In this document: positions 17,483 through 25,509 of the stretch, one piece after another
How the letters are laid out: each line of letters starts with the position of its first letter
How positions within the stretch are numbered: position 1 is the first letter of the stretch
Source of the DNA: a virus
DNA: 49,024 bases
Direction: 5' to 3' (one strand)
IMG/VR virus record: IMGVR_UViG_3300030098_004410
Coordinates: 1-49,024 of that record
The notes under the pieces: model-generated
Told to the model about the DNA's origin: nothing
What the model saw: only the letters and a program-made list of their open reading frames with translations
The model's database searches: none
Made by a program: the position numbers and the translations under genes

Positions 17483-19045
17483 TTAAATTCGTCTTCCAGT
17501 CATCCAATCATACATCTTTCTTGGCTTGTGCCAAATACCATCTCTTGATTTTTCACGTTTAGTTGTTGAAGCTTTTGGATTCCCTTTTGCCCACTGGGTT
17601 GCCAAGTAAAAAGCATCAATAACATCATCATGAGAACCTTTAGGAAAATCAATTAATTCATCAATAAATTCATGATGTTGTTTTTTAAGATGAACTGCAC
17701 CAGCTTTAAACATAGGTTGCAACCCTTCAAACAATCTATCTTTCTTTTTTGAATTATAATTCTTAATACCTTTTTCAATTCCTGGTAAAAACAATCCTTC
17801 CTTCTTGCTTCTTTTCATTATATAATCACGAAGCATTTCCTGATATGCAATTGTTTCAATATTTATTCGTCTGATTGGCGAGTACTGTTTAGCGATTTTA
17901 AATATCTCATCGGCACATTCCATGGGTAATACTCTTTTGCGCCAATAGTCAATAACGTAATAATCATATTCAGCAGTAACACCAAGAACCATAATAACAG
18001 AATAGTCACTCCTGCTACTAACTGTTGAAGCGGGGTCAACACCAATATATATATTAATATATTCTTTGCTCCCATCAGAAAATTGTATATACCATGAGTC
18101 AGCCGCTTCATCAAACCTTGTATTACCTTGATAAATCCCTTCATTAATATCCTCCTCACTAAATATCTGGTCTTCAGGTGATTTAGCTTGATTCATATAT
18201 TCCTGATAAAACTTTGCAGGAGTACCTGAATCAATATAAAACTGTTTTCTTTCTTCTAACTTTTTAATTGGCCACCTTGAAGGCCATATAGGTTTACCAT
18301 CTTCAATGGCTTTTCTAGTAAAAACTGACCAAGTATATTCTTCACCAGTTTTATCTGCTTCTTGCTTTGACCTAACAAGTCCATTAAGGAAACTATCATA
18401 ATGCACAATAGTACCATTACACCATAAGAACCCATTTTTGTCAAAATCAATTGCAGGATATACCGCTGCAGTCACCCATTCCTTAATTTGTCGTCTTGAA
18501 TCAGGAGTTTTGGTATTTAGCTCAGATTCAAAGTCATCAAGGATTATACCAGTATAACGAGTAGATAATTGTTTTTTACCTCTAAGTCTTTGTGATGTAC
18601 CCTTTCCAATCATTCTACATCCATTCTTTAGAGTAAATTCATCTTTAGTCCATTTATCTCCTTCCAGGTCTCCAAAATAATAGTGAATAGCTGGGTTTGA
18701 GTATATATGGTTTGCAATCCAATTCAAGTTATCACGAGCCTGGTCTTGTGCTTCTCCAATCCAAGCAATAAATTCAGGCCTATCTTTGGTTGCAAATAAA
18801 AATTTATGTAAGACCGCTGTAGCTGCAAGTGTTGATTTTGCATGGTCACGAGGTAAAACTAACGCTAATTGCTGTTTTGTATTGTCAAGCAACAGTTTTC
18901 CAACATCAATATGAAAATCTGGGGTTGCACTTGCTAAAAAATCTTGAGGGGAAAATAGCTTTCCAAATGTAATTAAGTTTGAATAAGCTAATTGTAATGC
19001 TTCTTCATTCTTTGAAACATTACCATTCAGGTTTAAATTTGCCAT
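17483..19045 (-). CDS. terL: Terminase large subunit
   Basis: 520 aa with both halves of the packaging motor. The ATPase has a Walker-A-type loop PRDHAKST (65-72) and Walker B IILDDFES (167-174). The RNase-H-fold nuclease carries D337 in IGVDPAS, E397 in NIETIA and the DD pair in GSHDDVIDAF (473-474). It docks on the portal and cuts concatemeric DNA. It is downstream of the endolysin and a 215-aa unknown protein and ahead of the portal gene. Start MANLNLNGNV at 19045 is one base after the previous stop. Confidence 0.95.
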   Translation of the reverse strand: MANLNLNGNVSKNEEALQLAYSNLITFGKLFSPQDFLASATPDFHIDVGKLLLDNTKQQLALVLPRDHAKSTLAATAVLHKFLFATKDRPEFIAWIGEAQDQARDNLNWIANHIYSNPAIHYYFGDLEGDKWTKDEFTLKNGCRMIGKGTSQRLRGKKQLSTRYTGIILDDFESELNTKTPDSRRQIKEWVTAAVYPAIDFDKNGFLWCNGTIVHYDSFLNGLVRSKQEADKTGEEYTWSVFTRKAIEDGKPIWPSRWPIKKLEERKQFYIDSGTPAKFYQEYMNQAKSPEDQIFSEEDINEGIYQGNTRFDEAADSWYIQFSDGSKEYINIYIGVDPASTVSSRSDYSVIMVLGVTAEYDYYVIDYWRKRVLPMECADEIFKIAKQYSPIRRINIETIAYQEMLRDYIMKRSKKEGLFLPGIEKGIKNYNSKKKDRLFEGLQPMFKAGAVHLKKQHHEFIDELIDFPKGSHDDVIDAFYLATQWAKGNPKASTTKREKSRDGIWHKPRKMYDWMTGRRI

Positions 19046-19693
19046 CTATTTAAATTTCTGTTTGAGTCTAGGAGACAAAGGAAACTCATGAGGAAATTCT
19101 TTATGTGCTTTAATATAATTCTCCTCTCTTTTCTTTTTTAATTTATTTATTTGCTCTTCATTTGGATTTATAGATTCGCCAATCATCTGAGACATTATTG
19201 ATGTTTCTTTAAGAAATTCATCCATAATATTTGGGTCAGCCCCCATAACCCCTTTACCAAATATATTTTGAGATTCACTCATTGCATTTATTAAATAATG
19301 AAGAATATCTCTTTGTTGTATTATATCAAGAATATTTGTTTCATCGTCTATAGCTGATGCTCGTGCAACATGAGTTTCAAAATCTACTTTATGAGGGTAT
19401 TCGCCTGACATTAATGGAGGAAACTTGTGACGATTTCTTTTTTGGAATAAAGGTGCATCTAAAGCTGAAAGAACGTCAACATAGGGCCCCTCTGTTTTTA
19501 ACTCTACTTCAAGGTCTTTAGGTATATTAGCTTCTTGGATTCGTTTATCTAAATCATATTTTTTAGCAAAAGGTCTTGGAAAATGAGGAGGCTTATTTGT
19601 TATATATTTTAAAAGATGTGGGTCGTATTCAGAATTATAATATTCAGCATTTGCTAATTGTTCTAAAAGTGTTTTTATTTTTTGATTGGCCAT
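19046..19693 (-). CDS. Hypothetical protein upstream of TerL, 215 aa
   Basis: Charged, mainly helical protein with a Pro/Phe-rich N-terminal region (KPPHFPRPFAKKYD) and a Lys-rich C-terminal helix (EEQINKLKKKREENYIKAHK). It abuts the TerL start with no spacing, so the two are probably translated together. A packaging accessory or a second terminase-associated factor would fit the position, but there is no motif to support it. Confidence 0.6.
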   Translation of the reverse strand: MANQKIKTLLEQLANAEYYNSEYDPHLLKYITNKPPHFPRPFAKKYDLDKRIQEANIPKDLEVELKTEGPYVDVLSALDAPLFQKRNRHKFPPLMSGEYPHKVDFETHVARASAIDDETNILDIIQQRDILHYLINAMSESQNIFGKGVMGADPNIMDEFLKETSIMSQMIGESINPNEEQINKLKKKREENYIKAHKEFPHEFPLSPRLKQKFK

Positions 19694-19701
19694 AATACTT
19701 C

Positions 19702-20097
19702 CTATATATTTGTTAATTCAAAATGCGGTAAGTCATCAAAGCCATTATCTTCAAGGTCAGTGTTTTGATTCCAATCACCCCCCCATCTAAGGCCAATACC
19801 CTTTGCTTTGGCAATTCCCATCACCATTCCAGCAAAATAGGTCATTCTTTCTCTGTCATCCCAATCAATTGGATATGGGCAGACATCAACAGCGTTTGAA
19901 GGATTTGCGTTATGACGACCATTTGGCCATGCAGCTTTTGAATTTCCAGATGCAACCGCAGCATCTTGGTCTTCTTTGCCTCGATGTCCACATATTACTG
20001 AACAATCAAAGTATTTAATAACTTCATTGAATATTTCTTGCAAGTCTTCATGACATGTTGCTAATCTTCGTTTTGAACTTTTTCCAAATTTTGGCAT
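19702..20097 (-). CDS. Endolysin, M15-family L-Ala-D-Glu/D-Ala-D-Ala peptidase
   Basis: 131 aa. The zinc-peptidase landmarks are present: H62 and D71 in GRHNANPSNAVDVCPY, a W105-G-G-D-W segment, and H125 in DDLPHFEL, the typical PHFEL ending of phage M15 enzymes. It cuts peptide cross-links of peptidoglycan during lysis. There is no signal peptide, so it needs a holin; the candidates here are the small membrane proteins at 7091-7345 and 4440-4826. It is unusually placed among packaging genes. Confidence 0.85.
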   Translation of the reverse strand: MPKFGKSSKRRLATCHEDLQEIFNEVIKYFDCSVICGHRGKEDQDAAVASGNSKAAWPNGRHNANPSNAVDVCPYPIDWDDRERMTYFAGMVMGIAKAKGIGLRWGGDWNQNTDLEDNGFDDLPHFELTNI

Positions 20098-20100
20098 AAT

Positions 20101-20682
20101 CTATCCTTGTAATTTTTTTAATAAGTCATCTAATATATTTTGTTGTCCACCAATTCCACTTCCAACTGATGCAAAACCACCCTGTGTACCAGGATAGTAT
20201 AATCTTTTTGCTGCTTGTCCACCAACTCCTCCACCTCCTGTAAATTCAGTAGGGGCAACAGGTCCAGGCATCGCCCATCCCCCAGTTCCAGCCCCACCTT
20301 CTTGGGTTTGATTCATATAATTTAATAATGCTTGAATCATTTCAGGAGTTACTCCAGATTGCTGTTGAAGCCATGTTATATCAAATAAATCAACCATTCC
20401 ATCTTGGTTATAATCAAAAGGGTCATATTCAGTAGGCTGTGAAGGGTCTACATCTGGAGAAAATCCACCTGTTTCCGTATCAACAATATTTGTCATTCCC
20501 CCATATTGAGCACCACCCTGCTGACCTCCCATAACATTTCCACCACTGCCACCAGTAAAAGAATGAGATAATGGGTTATGAATAGCTGGGTTGCTTGGTT
20601 GGTTCATATTATTAATATTTTTATTGGTATTATTCATACCTTGTGTTAAAAAACTTGTAAATGGTTTAAATCTTGGTGGCAT
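20101..20682 (-). CDS. Gly-rich protein with dockerin-like calcium loop
   Basis: 193 aa, mostly low-complexity Gly/Gln/Pro/Asn. The exception is residues 86-110, where YDPFDYNQDGMVDLFDITWL contains D90-x-N92-x-D94-G-x-V-D98-x-x-D101, the calcium-binding loop of type I dockerin and EF-hand-like repeats. Only one such loop is visible; true dockerins have two. It is coupled by overlap to the zinc-ribbon gene upstream. It may be a calcium-stabilised virion or scaffold-like linker; function unknown. Confidence 0.6.
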   Translation of the reverse strand: MPPRFKPFTSFLTQGMNNTNKNINNMNQPSNPAIHNPLSHSFTGGSGGNVMGGQQGGAQYGGMTNIVDTETGGFSPDVDPSQPTEYDPFDYNQDGMVDLFDITWLQQQSGVTPEMIQALLNYMNQTQEGGAGTGGWAMPGPVAPTEFTGGGGVGGQAAKRLYYPGTQGGFASVGSGIGGQQNILDDLLKKLQG

Positions 20683-20927
20683 TATGCTTTTCCTTGTATT
20701 GAATTCTCGCCATAAATATACACAATATTATCATTTAAATCAAATTCACTCTTGCATTGTGGGCATACCCACCCACTAACTTCACGATGTGAGTCCAAAA
20801 GTCCAATTCTTTTTGTGAATTCTTCGTTAAGATATAGGTCAGATTCACAGATTGGGCAAGGGTCTTTTAAGATATCACTCTGATTCTTTTTCTTTGTGTG
20901 CAATGAGCTCTGTTTTGTTGCCGCCAT
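20682..20927 (-). CDS. Zinc-ribbon protein, 81 aa
   Basis: Two cysteine pairs, CPIC (about residue 24) and CPQC (about residue 55), form a four-cysteine zinc ribbon. A GGAGG site lies eight bases before the ATG at 20927, inside the 3' end of the TerS-like gene, which it overlaps by 53 bases. Between TerS and TerL genes such ribbons may bind DNA or act in packaging. This is inference from the context. Confidence 0.65.
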   Translation of the reverse strand: MAATKQSSLHTKKKNQSDILKDPCPICESDLYLNEEFTKRIGLLDSHREVSGWVCPQCKSEFDLNDNIVYIYGENSIQGKA

Positions 20928-21639
20928 TAAGTGCCTCCATTTGTTCTGATGTAAAACCTGACCATACAGTTAACTGTTCCTGCTTTGTATCTGTATCAAA
21001 TAACCCTGCAATCTTGGATAATGACTCCAATGAACGTAATTTATCAGAATCTTTATCAGCAACCTGCGCAAGGTCCTTATATCTGGATAATATCCAATCA
21101 GCTGTAATGCCCTCATCCTGCAGCACTTTCTTGATTTCCTCTTTGACCATCTTCTTAACCTCATCTTTTTTCATTAATTTGTTGGCTGAGTTGGCAATGT
21201 GCTCACTACTCTTTGATTTCTTGAACACCTTTGCGTATGCCTGTGAGATATCTACTCCCTCAGCCACATATCTTGCAAAAACGAACTCTTTTGGTTTGAG
21301 TCCTGCTTTCTTATATTCCTTAAATGCCTTATAAGTTCTTGAAAATGTATATATATTCTCTGCAATTCCGTCTTCACCAAGCATTTTGGCGTTTAAATTG
21401 TCCACTCTGAAGGTTCCAAGCACGGTTCTTACACAACGTGTATACTTTTCCGAAGCATGAATCTTCAAAGAATAGCATTTAAGTATCTGACAAACGTTTT
21501 CATCGTCAGTAAGCACCCAATCATCCTCTTTTGCCTTTCTCCACTGCTCATTTAGCTGAACATCAGGATGATGAATGCGAAATTCCTGCACAGAATCGTA
21601 TAAATAATGCTTTTTTCCCTTAATTTCTTTAAAATCCAT
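20875..21639 (-). CDS. terS: Probable terminase small subunit
   Basis: 254 aa. The C-terminal 140 residues follow the terminase-small layout: a helix-turn-helix-like region (FVFARYVAEGVDISQAYAKV, then SSEHIANSANKLM) followed by EVKKMVKEEIKKVL, a long helix with DWILSRYKDLAQVADKDSDK, and LESLSKIAGLFDTDTKQ. The N-terminal 100 residues are an extra domain (WRKAKEDDWVLTDDE, two cysteines) not usual in short TerS proteins. It would recognise the packaging start and feed TerL. Start overlaps the previous stop (TAATG). Confidence 0.7.
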   Translation of the reverse strand: MDFKEIKGKKHYLYDSVQEFRIHHPDVQLNEQWRKAKEDDWVLTDDENVCQILKCYSLKIHASEKYTRCVRTVLGTFRVDNLNAKMLGEDGIAENIYTFSRTYKAFKEYKKAGLKPKEFVFARYVAEGVDISQAYAKVFKKSKSSEHIANSANKLMKKDEVKKMVKEEIKKVLQDEGITADWILSRYKDLAQVADKDSDKLRSLESLSKIAGLFDTDTKQEQLTVWSGFTSEQMEALNGGNKTELIAHKEKESE

Positions 21640-22409
21640 TAATATACCACCTTTCTAGGTAATCCCAATGAAGCTGGTTGCTCAACCAATGACTCCAAGA
21701 AGCTTTTAAGGTCAGAATGTCCTTCATATTTCTCAAGAATGCCAGAAGTTTTATAATGTTCATCCCCAACTGGCCTATCTTTTTCATTATAAGGCAACAT
21801 TTCCTTTAATTTAAAATACATATCCCTTAAAGCATCTTCATCTTTAAGTTCTTCCAATAACTCCAACTCCATGACATCAAAATCTTCTTGAGTTCCATAC
21901 ATAGGATAATCCTCATCAGGGCTTCCAGCGTGATGGCTCTTCATATCATGAATTCCACCAACTCCATGCAAAAATGATTCATGCATTAAAATTCTTAATG
22001 CGTTTTCTGCAAGAGTGGTTTTAGGATAAACCTTGTCATGATAAACAAAAGCAGTATCAGGGTCTTCTGGATTAACGGATTTCCTATAAAAACCTTGAGC
22101 AAACCCTGGAGCTTCCTCCCAATCCGCCAAATAAGATATAATTCTTTCGTTTTCAAAATTGTTAATTAATTCATCAACAGCATGATGAGCACTTGAAGAA
22201 CCTAACCCGCCAAGGAAGTTCTTAAGAGCACCAACCTGATAGTCCTCTTTGTTTCTAGCCATGAAATTTGGGTTTTCAGGATTATAAAATTCTGCATCAT
22301 CCCTTTGAGGCATAGTATAGTCCGCTTTCTTTAACACCTTATAAAGAGGGTCTTTTGCAGATATAGCTAAAGCTGTAAGTAAATCTTGAGGTATTCTTTG
22401 TCTTGCCAT
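21639..22409 (-). CDS. First gene of the packaging operon, unknown 256-aa protein
   Basis: Start MARQRIPQDL at 22409 chosen as the internal Met nearest the conserved-looking body; an upstream Met (22466) adds a hydrophobic stretch that looks like non-coding sequence. The protein is acidic with LMHESFLHGVGGIHDMKSHH at about 145-165, a histidine-rich motif reminiscent of metal sites but with HExxxH spacing, so not a standard zincin. C-terminal helices are acidic. No family recognised; position ahead of TerS suggests a packaging or early-late role. Confidence 0.55.
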   Translation of the reverse strand: MARQRIPQDLLTALAISAKDPLYKVLKKADYTMPQRDDAEFYNPENPNFMARNKEDYQVGALKNFLGGLGSSSAHHAVDELINNFENERIISYLADWEEAPGFAQGFYRKSVNPEDPDTAFVYHDKVYPKTTLAENALRILMHESFLHGVGGIHDMKSHHAGSPDEDYPMYGTQEDFDVMELELLEELKDEDALRDMYFKLKEMLPYNEKDRPVGDEHYKTSGILEKYEGHSDLKSFLESLVEQPASLGLPRKVVY

Positions 22410-22777
22410 GCCATAATATAATACCAATTTTGTTTTTAAAAAAATTTGTACTAATTTATGGCTCACATAAATGGTTTGGTTTAATACTTATTGCGTTTAT
22501 GTTGAAAAAAGTGGTCACAATAAGGGGAGAATCAAAGCCACAGTCCAACTCGAAGACAATTGAGGACGATTCTAGGGGAATAACCCGAAACTGATGATTG
22601 TCCGTGTTTTTAACTTATTCATTAGAAACATATCCAAAGGCAGCATGGCTCCAGATGAGCAAAGTTGCAAAGGATTCTGAGTACTCTATCTATATGGTAG
22701 GGGTAATATCTCTCTATCCTTTCAACAACATTCACCAAATGAGCAATTATAAATTAGAAATTATATAAGGAAATATT
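22410..22777 (+). other. Divergent spacer/leader with RNA-like stems and tiny frames
   Basis: Space between the minus packaging operon and the plus 57-aa gene. It is less AT-rich than its surroundings. AGAATC (22528-22533) pairs with GATTCT (22568-22573), and inside it GTCC (22543-22546) pairs with GGAC (22564-22567), a nested stem. Possible frames on the plus strand: a 31-aa frame from 22500 (MLKKVVTIRGESK), a 37-aa frame 22655-22768 (MSKVAKDSEYSIYMVG) that reads upstream from TTG 22598 as LSVFLTYSLETYPK. None has a convincing ribosome site. Either a degraded gene, a leader RNA, or both. Confidence 0.35.
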
Positions 22778-22951
22778 ATGAAAGTAAAAGGAATAGATTT
22801 AAAAGACTTAACTAAAAAACAACAAAATGCAATGAAAAGACATTCTGTTCATCATACAGGAAATCATCTAAAAGAAATGGTAAATGCAATGAGAAAAGGA
22901 AAAACATTTACTGAGTCTCACAAACAAGCAATGAAAAAAATAGGTAAATAA
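22778..22951 (+). CDS. 57-aa conserved small phage protein (Lys/His-rich)
   Basis: Frame MKVKGIDLKDLTKKQQNAMK to MKKIGK. The pattern LT-K-QQ-x-AM-KRHS-x-HHT, then MRKGKTF-x-x-SHKQAMKKIGK, is one I recall from cyanophages and other marine phages, where it is encoded as a tiny gene near structural blocks. Ribosome site AAGGAAAT lies upstream. It is the only solid gene on the plus strand between the two minus blocks, and a strong terminator follows about 190 bases downstream. Basic, His-rich, possibly DNA-binding; function unknown. Confidence 0.75.
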   Translation: MKVKGIDLKDLTKKQQNAMKRHSVHHTGNHLKEMVNAMRKGKTFTESHKQAMKKIGK

Positions 22952-23140
22952 GAACCTAAATTACCATCCAAAAGAAATAAGTTATTAAAGTTATAAAAAG
23001 TTGAAAAATAATATTAGAATGTGTGTCTGTCTTTTTCTTACTCACACACCCCATTGAATTGCCCCTATTGGGTTGAAATTAGGTTGAAATTACATAAAAT
23101 TATAATTTTAATTCAATTTTATATTATTTATCTATAAAGG
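22952..23140 (+). other. Non-coding tail with repeats, possible control or origin region
   Basis: No ORF. It contains a potential hairpin, GTGTGT to ACACAC at about 23021-23050, an 11-base direct repeat GGTTGAAATTA occurring twice back to back (about 23070-23092), a palindromic AAAATTATAATTTT, and long A/T runs before the terminator. Such repeat-rich AT segments occur at phage origins and operators, but nothing here is decisive. Confidence 0.3.
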
Positions 23141-23170
23141 AAAGCCCTCTATTAACGAGGGCTTTTTTTA
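23141..23170 (+). terminator. Strong intrinsic terminator
   Basis: AAAGCCCTC (23141-23149) pairs perfectly with GAGGGCTTT (23157-23165) over a seven-base loop and runs straight into seven T. This is a textbook rho-independent terminator for plus-strand transcription ending the 57-aa gene unit. Nothing comparable is seen for the minus transcript on the other side. Confidence 0.9.
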
Positions 23171-23212
23171 TTGGTAGGCTGTTTATGGTTGCGAGTGTTG
23201 GCTATTGACAAG

Positions 23213-23389
23213 TTAATCAAAACAAGCTTTAATAAATCTTTCCTTATCAAACCTTTCATTATCTTTTTTAAACATAATAACAAAGTCCTTAATTAAGGGG
23301 TCTTTAGCGATATACCTAATTAATTTATCATCACTTACACTATTATCTTTTATTATACTTGCAATCTTTATATAATCTTTCTTAGTCAT
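23213..23389 (-). CDS. Small 58-aa protein
   Basis: Frame MTKKDYIKIASIIKDN to FIKACFD, charged and helical. GGAGG lies at the end of the upstream 245-aa gene, a few bases before this ATG, so the pair is co-translated. The KKDYIKIA-x-IIKDN opening is similar to short phage proteins that I have seen near early control genes, with no known function. Confidence 0.65.
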   Translation of the reverse strand: MTKKDYIKIASIIKDNSVSDDKLIRYIAKDPLIKDFVIMFKKDNERFDKERFIKACFD

Positions 23390-23391
23390 TA

Positions 23392-24129
23392 TTATACCTC
23401 CACTTTAGATTTAAAGTTATAACTAAATAATCTTTTAATAAGCGAAGATAATTTAGATAATAAACCTTTATTATTATTCTTGTTTTCAAGTATGCTCAAC
23501 CTATCTTTTAAGACATTTAAATCAATCTTAAAATCATCATAATCAACAAGTCCTTCAACCTTCCTTTCAACTATTCTTTCAACTTCATATTCATCAACAA
23601 AGTCACCTGTCATATTACTTATTTCATCTTCAATATAATATCTATCTGGCAAGTCATCAACTGTATATTCTAGGTCTTTCACTTTTTCTTTCAACTCTTT
23701 AAGCTCTAAGGAGTCGTTCCATGAGCATAAGTCTTTTAATACTTCTTGAACGTCATCAGCGTGTAGCTTTGATAACATTTCTTCAGCTTCATTAACTCTT
23801 TCAATTAATTCATCACTTGACTTTGAAATGCTTTCACTTATTAGCTTTTGAAGGTATCTTTGAGGCATTACGATTTGAACACTGTCAGTATTAATAACAT
23901 CAAGTTTACTTTGCAAAGCTTCATTCTTTTCATGCATTGAATCAAGTCTCATTTTATAGCTTTTCAAACTTTCTTCTAACTCATCAACTTTGGTAACTTC
24001 TGTTGCTATTGCTTTTTCATCTGTACTGCTTTCATTATATGTCCAATCAGTGCAAACACCTTTCTTGGCTGGTGTTTTTTTTGCTGGAGCTTTCTTTTTT
24101 ATTGTTGTATTTTCTGTTATTGTAGTCAT
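23392..24129 (-). CDS. Coiled-coil protein with Ala/Lys/Pro-rich basic N terminus, 245 aa
   Basis: Start MTTITENTT at 24129 has AAAGGAAAA upstream; an earlier Met at 24162 does not. Residues 11-23 (KKKAPAKKTPAKK) resemble the basic tails of histone-H1-like DNA-binding proteins. Residues about 40-85 and 130-170 are coiled coil, and the rest is acidic. It forms its own short minus unit, divergent from the early operon, so it is a candidate DNA-associated or regulatory protein; no catalytic motif. Confidence 0.65.
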   Translation of the reverse strand: MTTITENTTIKKKAPAKKTPAKKGVCTDWTYNESSTDEKAIATEVTKVDELEESLKSYKMRLDSMHEKNEALQSKLDVINTDSVQIVMPQRYLQKLISESISKSSDELIERVNEAEEMLSKLHADDVQEVLKDLCSWNDSLELKELKEKVKDLEYTVDDLPDRYYIEDEISNMTGDFVDEYEVERIVERKVEGLVDYDDFKIDLNVLKDRLSILENKNNNKGLLSKLSSLIKRLFSYNFKSKVEV

Positions 24130-24283
24130 TTTATTTTTTCCTTTATTTGTTCTTGTCAACATTTAAATCTAAGCATTATATTTATATATACAAATAATTT
24201 TTTATTATTTTTATGTTGCTTTATTATTTATTGTTATTTAGTTTTGATTGTTGATTTATTGAAATAATTAAGGAAAATAAAAA
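24130..24283. promoter_or_regulatory. Divergent promoter region between minus unit and early operon
   Basis: About 150 bases of almost pure A/T separating divergent genes. It must contain promoters in both directions, but so many TTGAtt and TAtaaT-like words occur that no single pair can be chosen. The plus gene start is preceded by AAGGAAAAT. No long palindromic operator is visible. Confidence 0.45.
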
Positions 24284-24598
24284 ATGAAACAAACAGTTAA
24301 TGAATATCAATTTGAAAGGGCCTTTAATGAATGCAGACCGAATAGCTTTAGTTATGCAGGGTTAAAGGCTCTTTTTGATTATTTAGAACAATATGAAGAA
24401 GAAACAGGGCAAGAAATAGAATTAGATGTTATTGGGTTATGTTGTGACTTCACCGAATACGAAAATTTAAAAGAATTTCAAGGCGAATATTATGATGAAG
24501 TTCAAGGTGATAAATATGAAGATATTGAAGAAATAGAAGAAGAAACAATTGTAATTCCAATTCCAGATACTGACGGATTTATTATACAACAATTTTAA
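24284..24598 (+). CDS. First early gene, acidic 104-aa protein
   Basis: Frame MKQTVNEYQFERAFNECRPN with a strongly acidic C-terminal half (runs of Glu in EDIEEIEEE) and a hydrophobic IPIPDTDGFIIQQF end. The N-terminal 45 residues look like a small helical domain. The charge is that of a DNA-mimic or antirestriction protein, which would suit the first gene transcribed on entry, but no family motif is present. Followed at once by a terminator-like hairpin. Confidence 0.7.
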   Translation: MKQTVNEYQFERAFNECRPNSFSYAGLKALFDYLEQYEEETGQEIELDVIGLCCDFTEYENLKEFQGEYYDEVQGDKYEDIEEIEEETIVIPIPDTDGFIIQQF

Positions 24599-24610
24599 AT
24601 AAAGGAGATT

Positions 24611-24648
24611 AAAAGGCTCTGGGGCATTATGCTCTGGAGCTTTTTTTT
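24611..24648 (+). terminator. Terminator-like hairpin after first early gene
   Basis: Outer arm AAAAGGCTC and GAGCTTTT plus inner GGGCAT with ATGCTC form an imperfect stem, followed by eight T. It would stop or attenuate transcription after the first early gene. The next ORF (24657) starts nine bases past the T run and has no ribosome site of its own, so read-through or a second promoter is needed for the rest of the operon. Confidence 0.65.
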
Positions 24649-24656
24649 AATTAAAT

Positions 24657-24830
24657 ATGAATTTAACAAAACAAAAACTTAAAGATTATTGTTGTGAAAA
24701 TTGTGGAGAACAAGACAACTGGATTGATAGAGGTGAAGAAGGGCATATATTAGAAAGAGTATTTTTTAAAGAGATATTTTGTCATACTTGTCAAAATCAC
24801 TCTGAATTAGTGCGAAAAGAGGACAGATAA
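24657..24830 (+). CDS. 57-aa zinc-ribbon protein
   Basis: MNLTKQKLKDYCCENCGEQ, later FCHTCQNHSE. The two CxxC pairs make a four-cysteine zinc knuckle. No Shine-Dalgarno is visible because the T tract of the preceding hairpin lies just upstream. Unknown function; first of several small cysteine-rich early proteins. Confidence 0.55.
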   Translation: MNLTKQKLKDYCCENCGEQDNWIDRGEEGHILERVFFKEIFCHTCQNHSELVRKEDR

Positions 24831-24831
24831 C

Positions 24832-25005
24832 ATGATAATAGAAAAAAAGAAAATGAACGGAGCAATTCAAATATCTGACATCATTGACGGACAATTAATC
24901 ACAAAGACTTATATTGGATATACAAAAAAAGAAGCAATGAAATTATTTGAAAAGGAAATTGACCAAGAACATTATGAATCTTTTGAGTGGTTCTGGGATA
25001 AATAA
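24832..25005 (+). CDS. 57-aa early protein
   Basis: Frame MIIEKKKMNGAIQISDIIDG to ESFEWFWDK, one base after the previous stop. The segment TKTYIGYTKKEAMKLFEKEI is a strand-helix pattern common in small phage proteins that ride in early arrays. No motif assigned. Confidence 0.6.
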   Translation: MIIEKKKMNGAIQISDIIDGQLITKTYIGYTKKEAMKLFEKEIDQEHYESFEWFWDK

Positions 25006-25024
25006 AAAGGGAAAGGAAAAGAAA

Positions 25025-25288
25025 ATGAAAAAGACAAGAAAAATATATGGTGGATTTACAGAAGATATAAGTGATGTGCAATGTGAATATTGTGGACAAA
25101 CTCCAAATGAAACAGAAATACAAGAGGCTTATGCAAGTAGCACATATATCTGTGGAGATATTGAATGTTGGAATAGTTATTGTTGGGATTGGGTATGGAC
25201 TGGTAATGTAGTAGAGATTACAGAAGTAGAATATGAGGTCTGTGATGAGTGTGAAGAAGAAGATTGTATATGCGAGGAGGAAGAATAA
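25025..25288 (+). CDS. 87-aa Cys-rich acidic early protein
   Basis: Start MKKTRKIYGGFTED at 25025 after a purine-rich GGAAAAG site; the frame is open further upstream but without a site. CEYCGQ, CGDIECW and a tail of CDECEEEDCICEEEE give up to eight cysteines, fitting one or two zinc sites. The Asp/Glu-rich end overlaps the next gene start. Confidence 0.6.
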   Translation: MKKTRKIYGGFTEDISDVQCEYCGQTPNETEIQEAYASSTYICGDIECWNSYCWDWVWTGNVVEITEVEYEVCDECEEEDCICEEEE

Positions 25289-25509
25289 TGTATGACGAAG
25301 AAATAAAAGCAAATTGTAGAGGTTGTGAAAAGGAAAGCGATTTTGTTAGACCTATTCAATATCATATGTGGGCAAGAAATGATGCATATGGTATCTATAC
25401 AGGACTTTTTTGTAGTAAGTGTTATAATAACCCAGAAATATATACTTATCGTAAAGATGAATATTTTGATGAGGCGTATGCAGGTGAACGATTAGAGGAG
25501 GATTATTAA
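25288..25509 (+). CDS. 73-aa zinc-ribbon early protein
   Basis: Starts on the previous stop (TAATG) with a GAGGAGG site inside the upstream gene. CRGCEK near the N terminus and CSKCYN in the middle form a four-cysteine ribbon, followed by a Tyr/Glu-rich tail. Unknown function. Confidence 0.65.
   Translation: MYDEEIKANCRGCEKESDFVRPIQYHMWARNDAYGIYTGLFCSKCYNNPEIYTYRKDEYFDEAYAGERLEEDY

Noticed and set aside
21639-22409. Metalloprotease from the HESFLH motif
   Set aside because: The spacing is HExxxH, not HExxH, and there is no third ligand pattern.
22586-22640. Hammerhead ribozyme core CTGATGA followed later by GAAAC
   Set aside because: No stem II can be formed between the two boxes, and no matching cleavage site is placed correctly.
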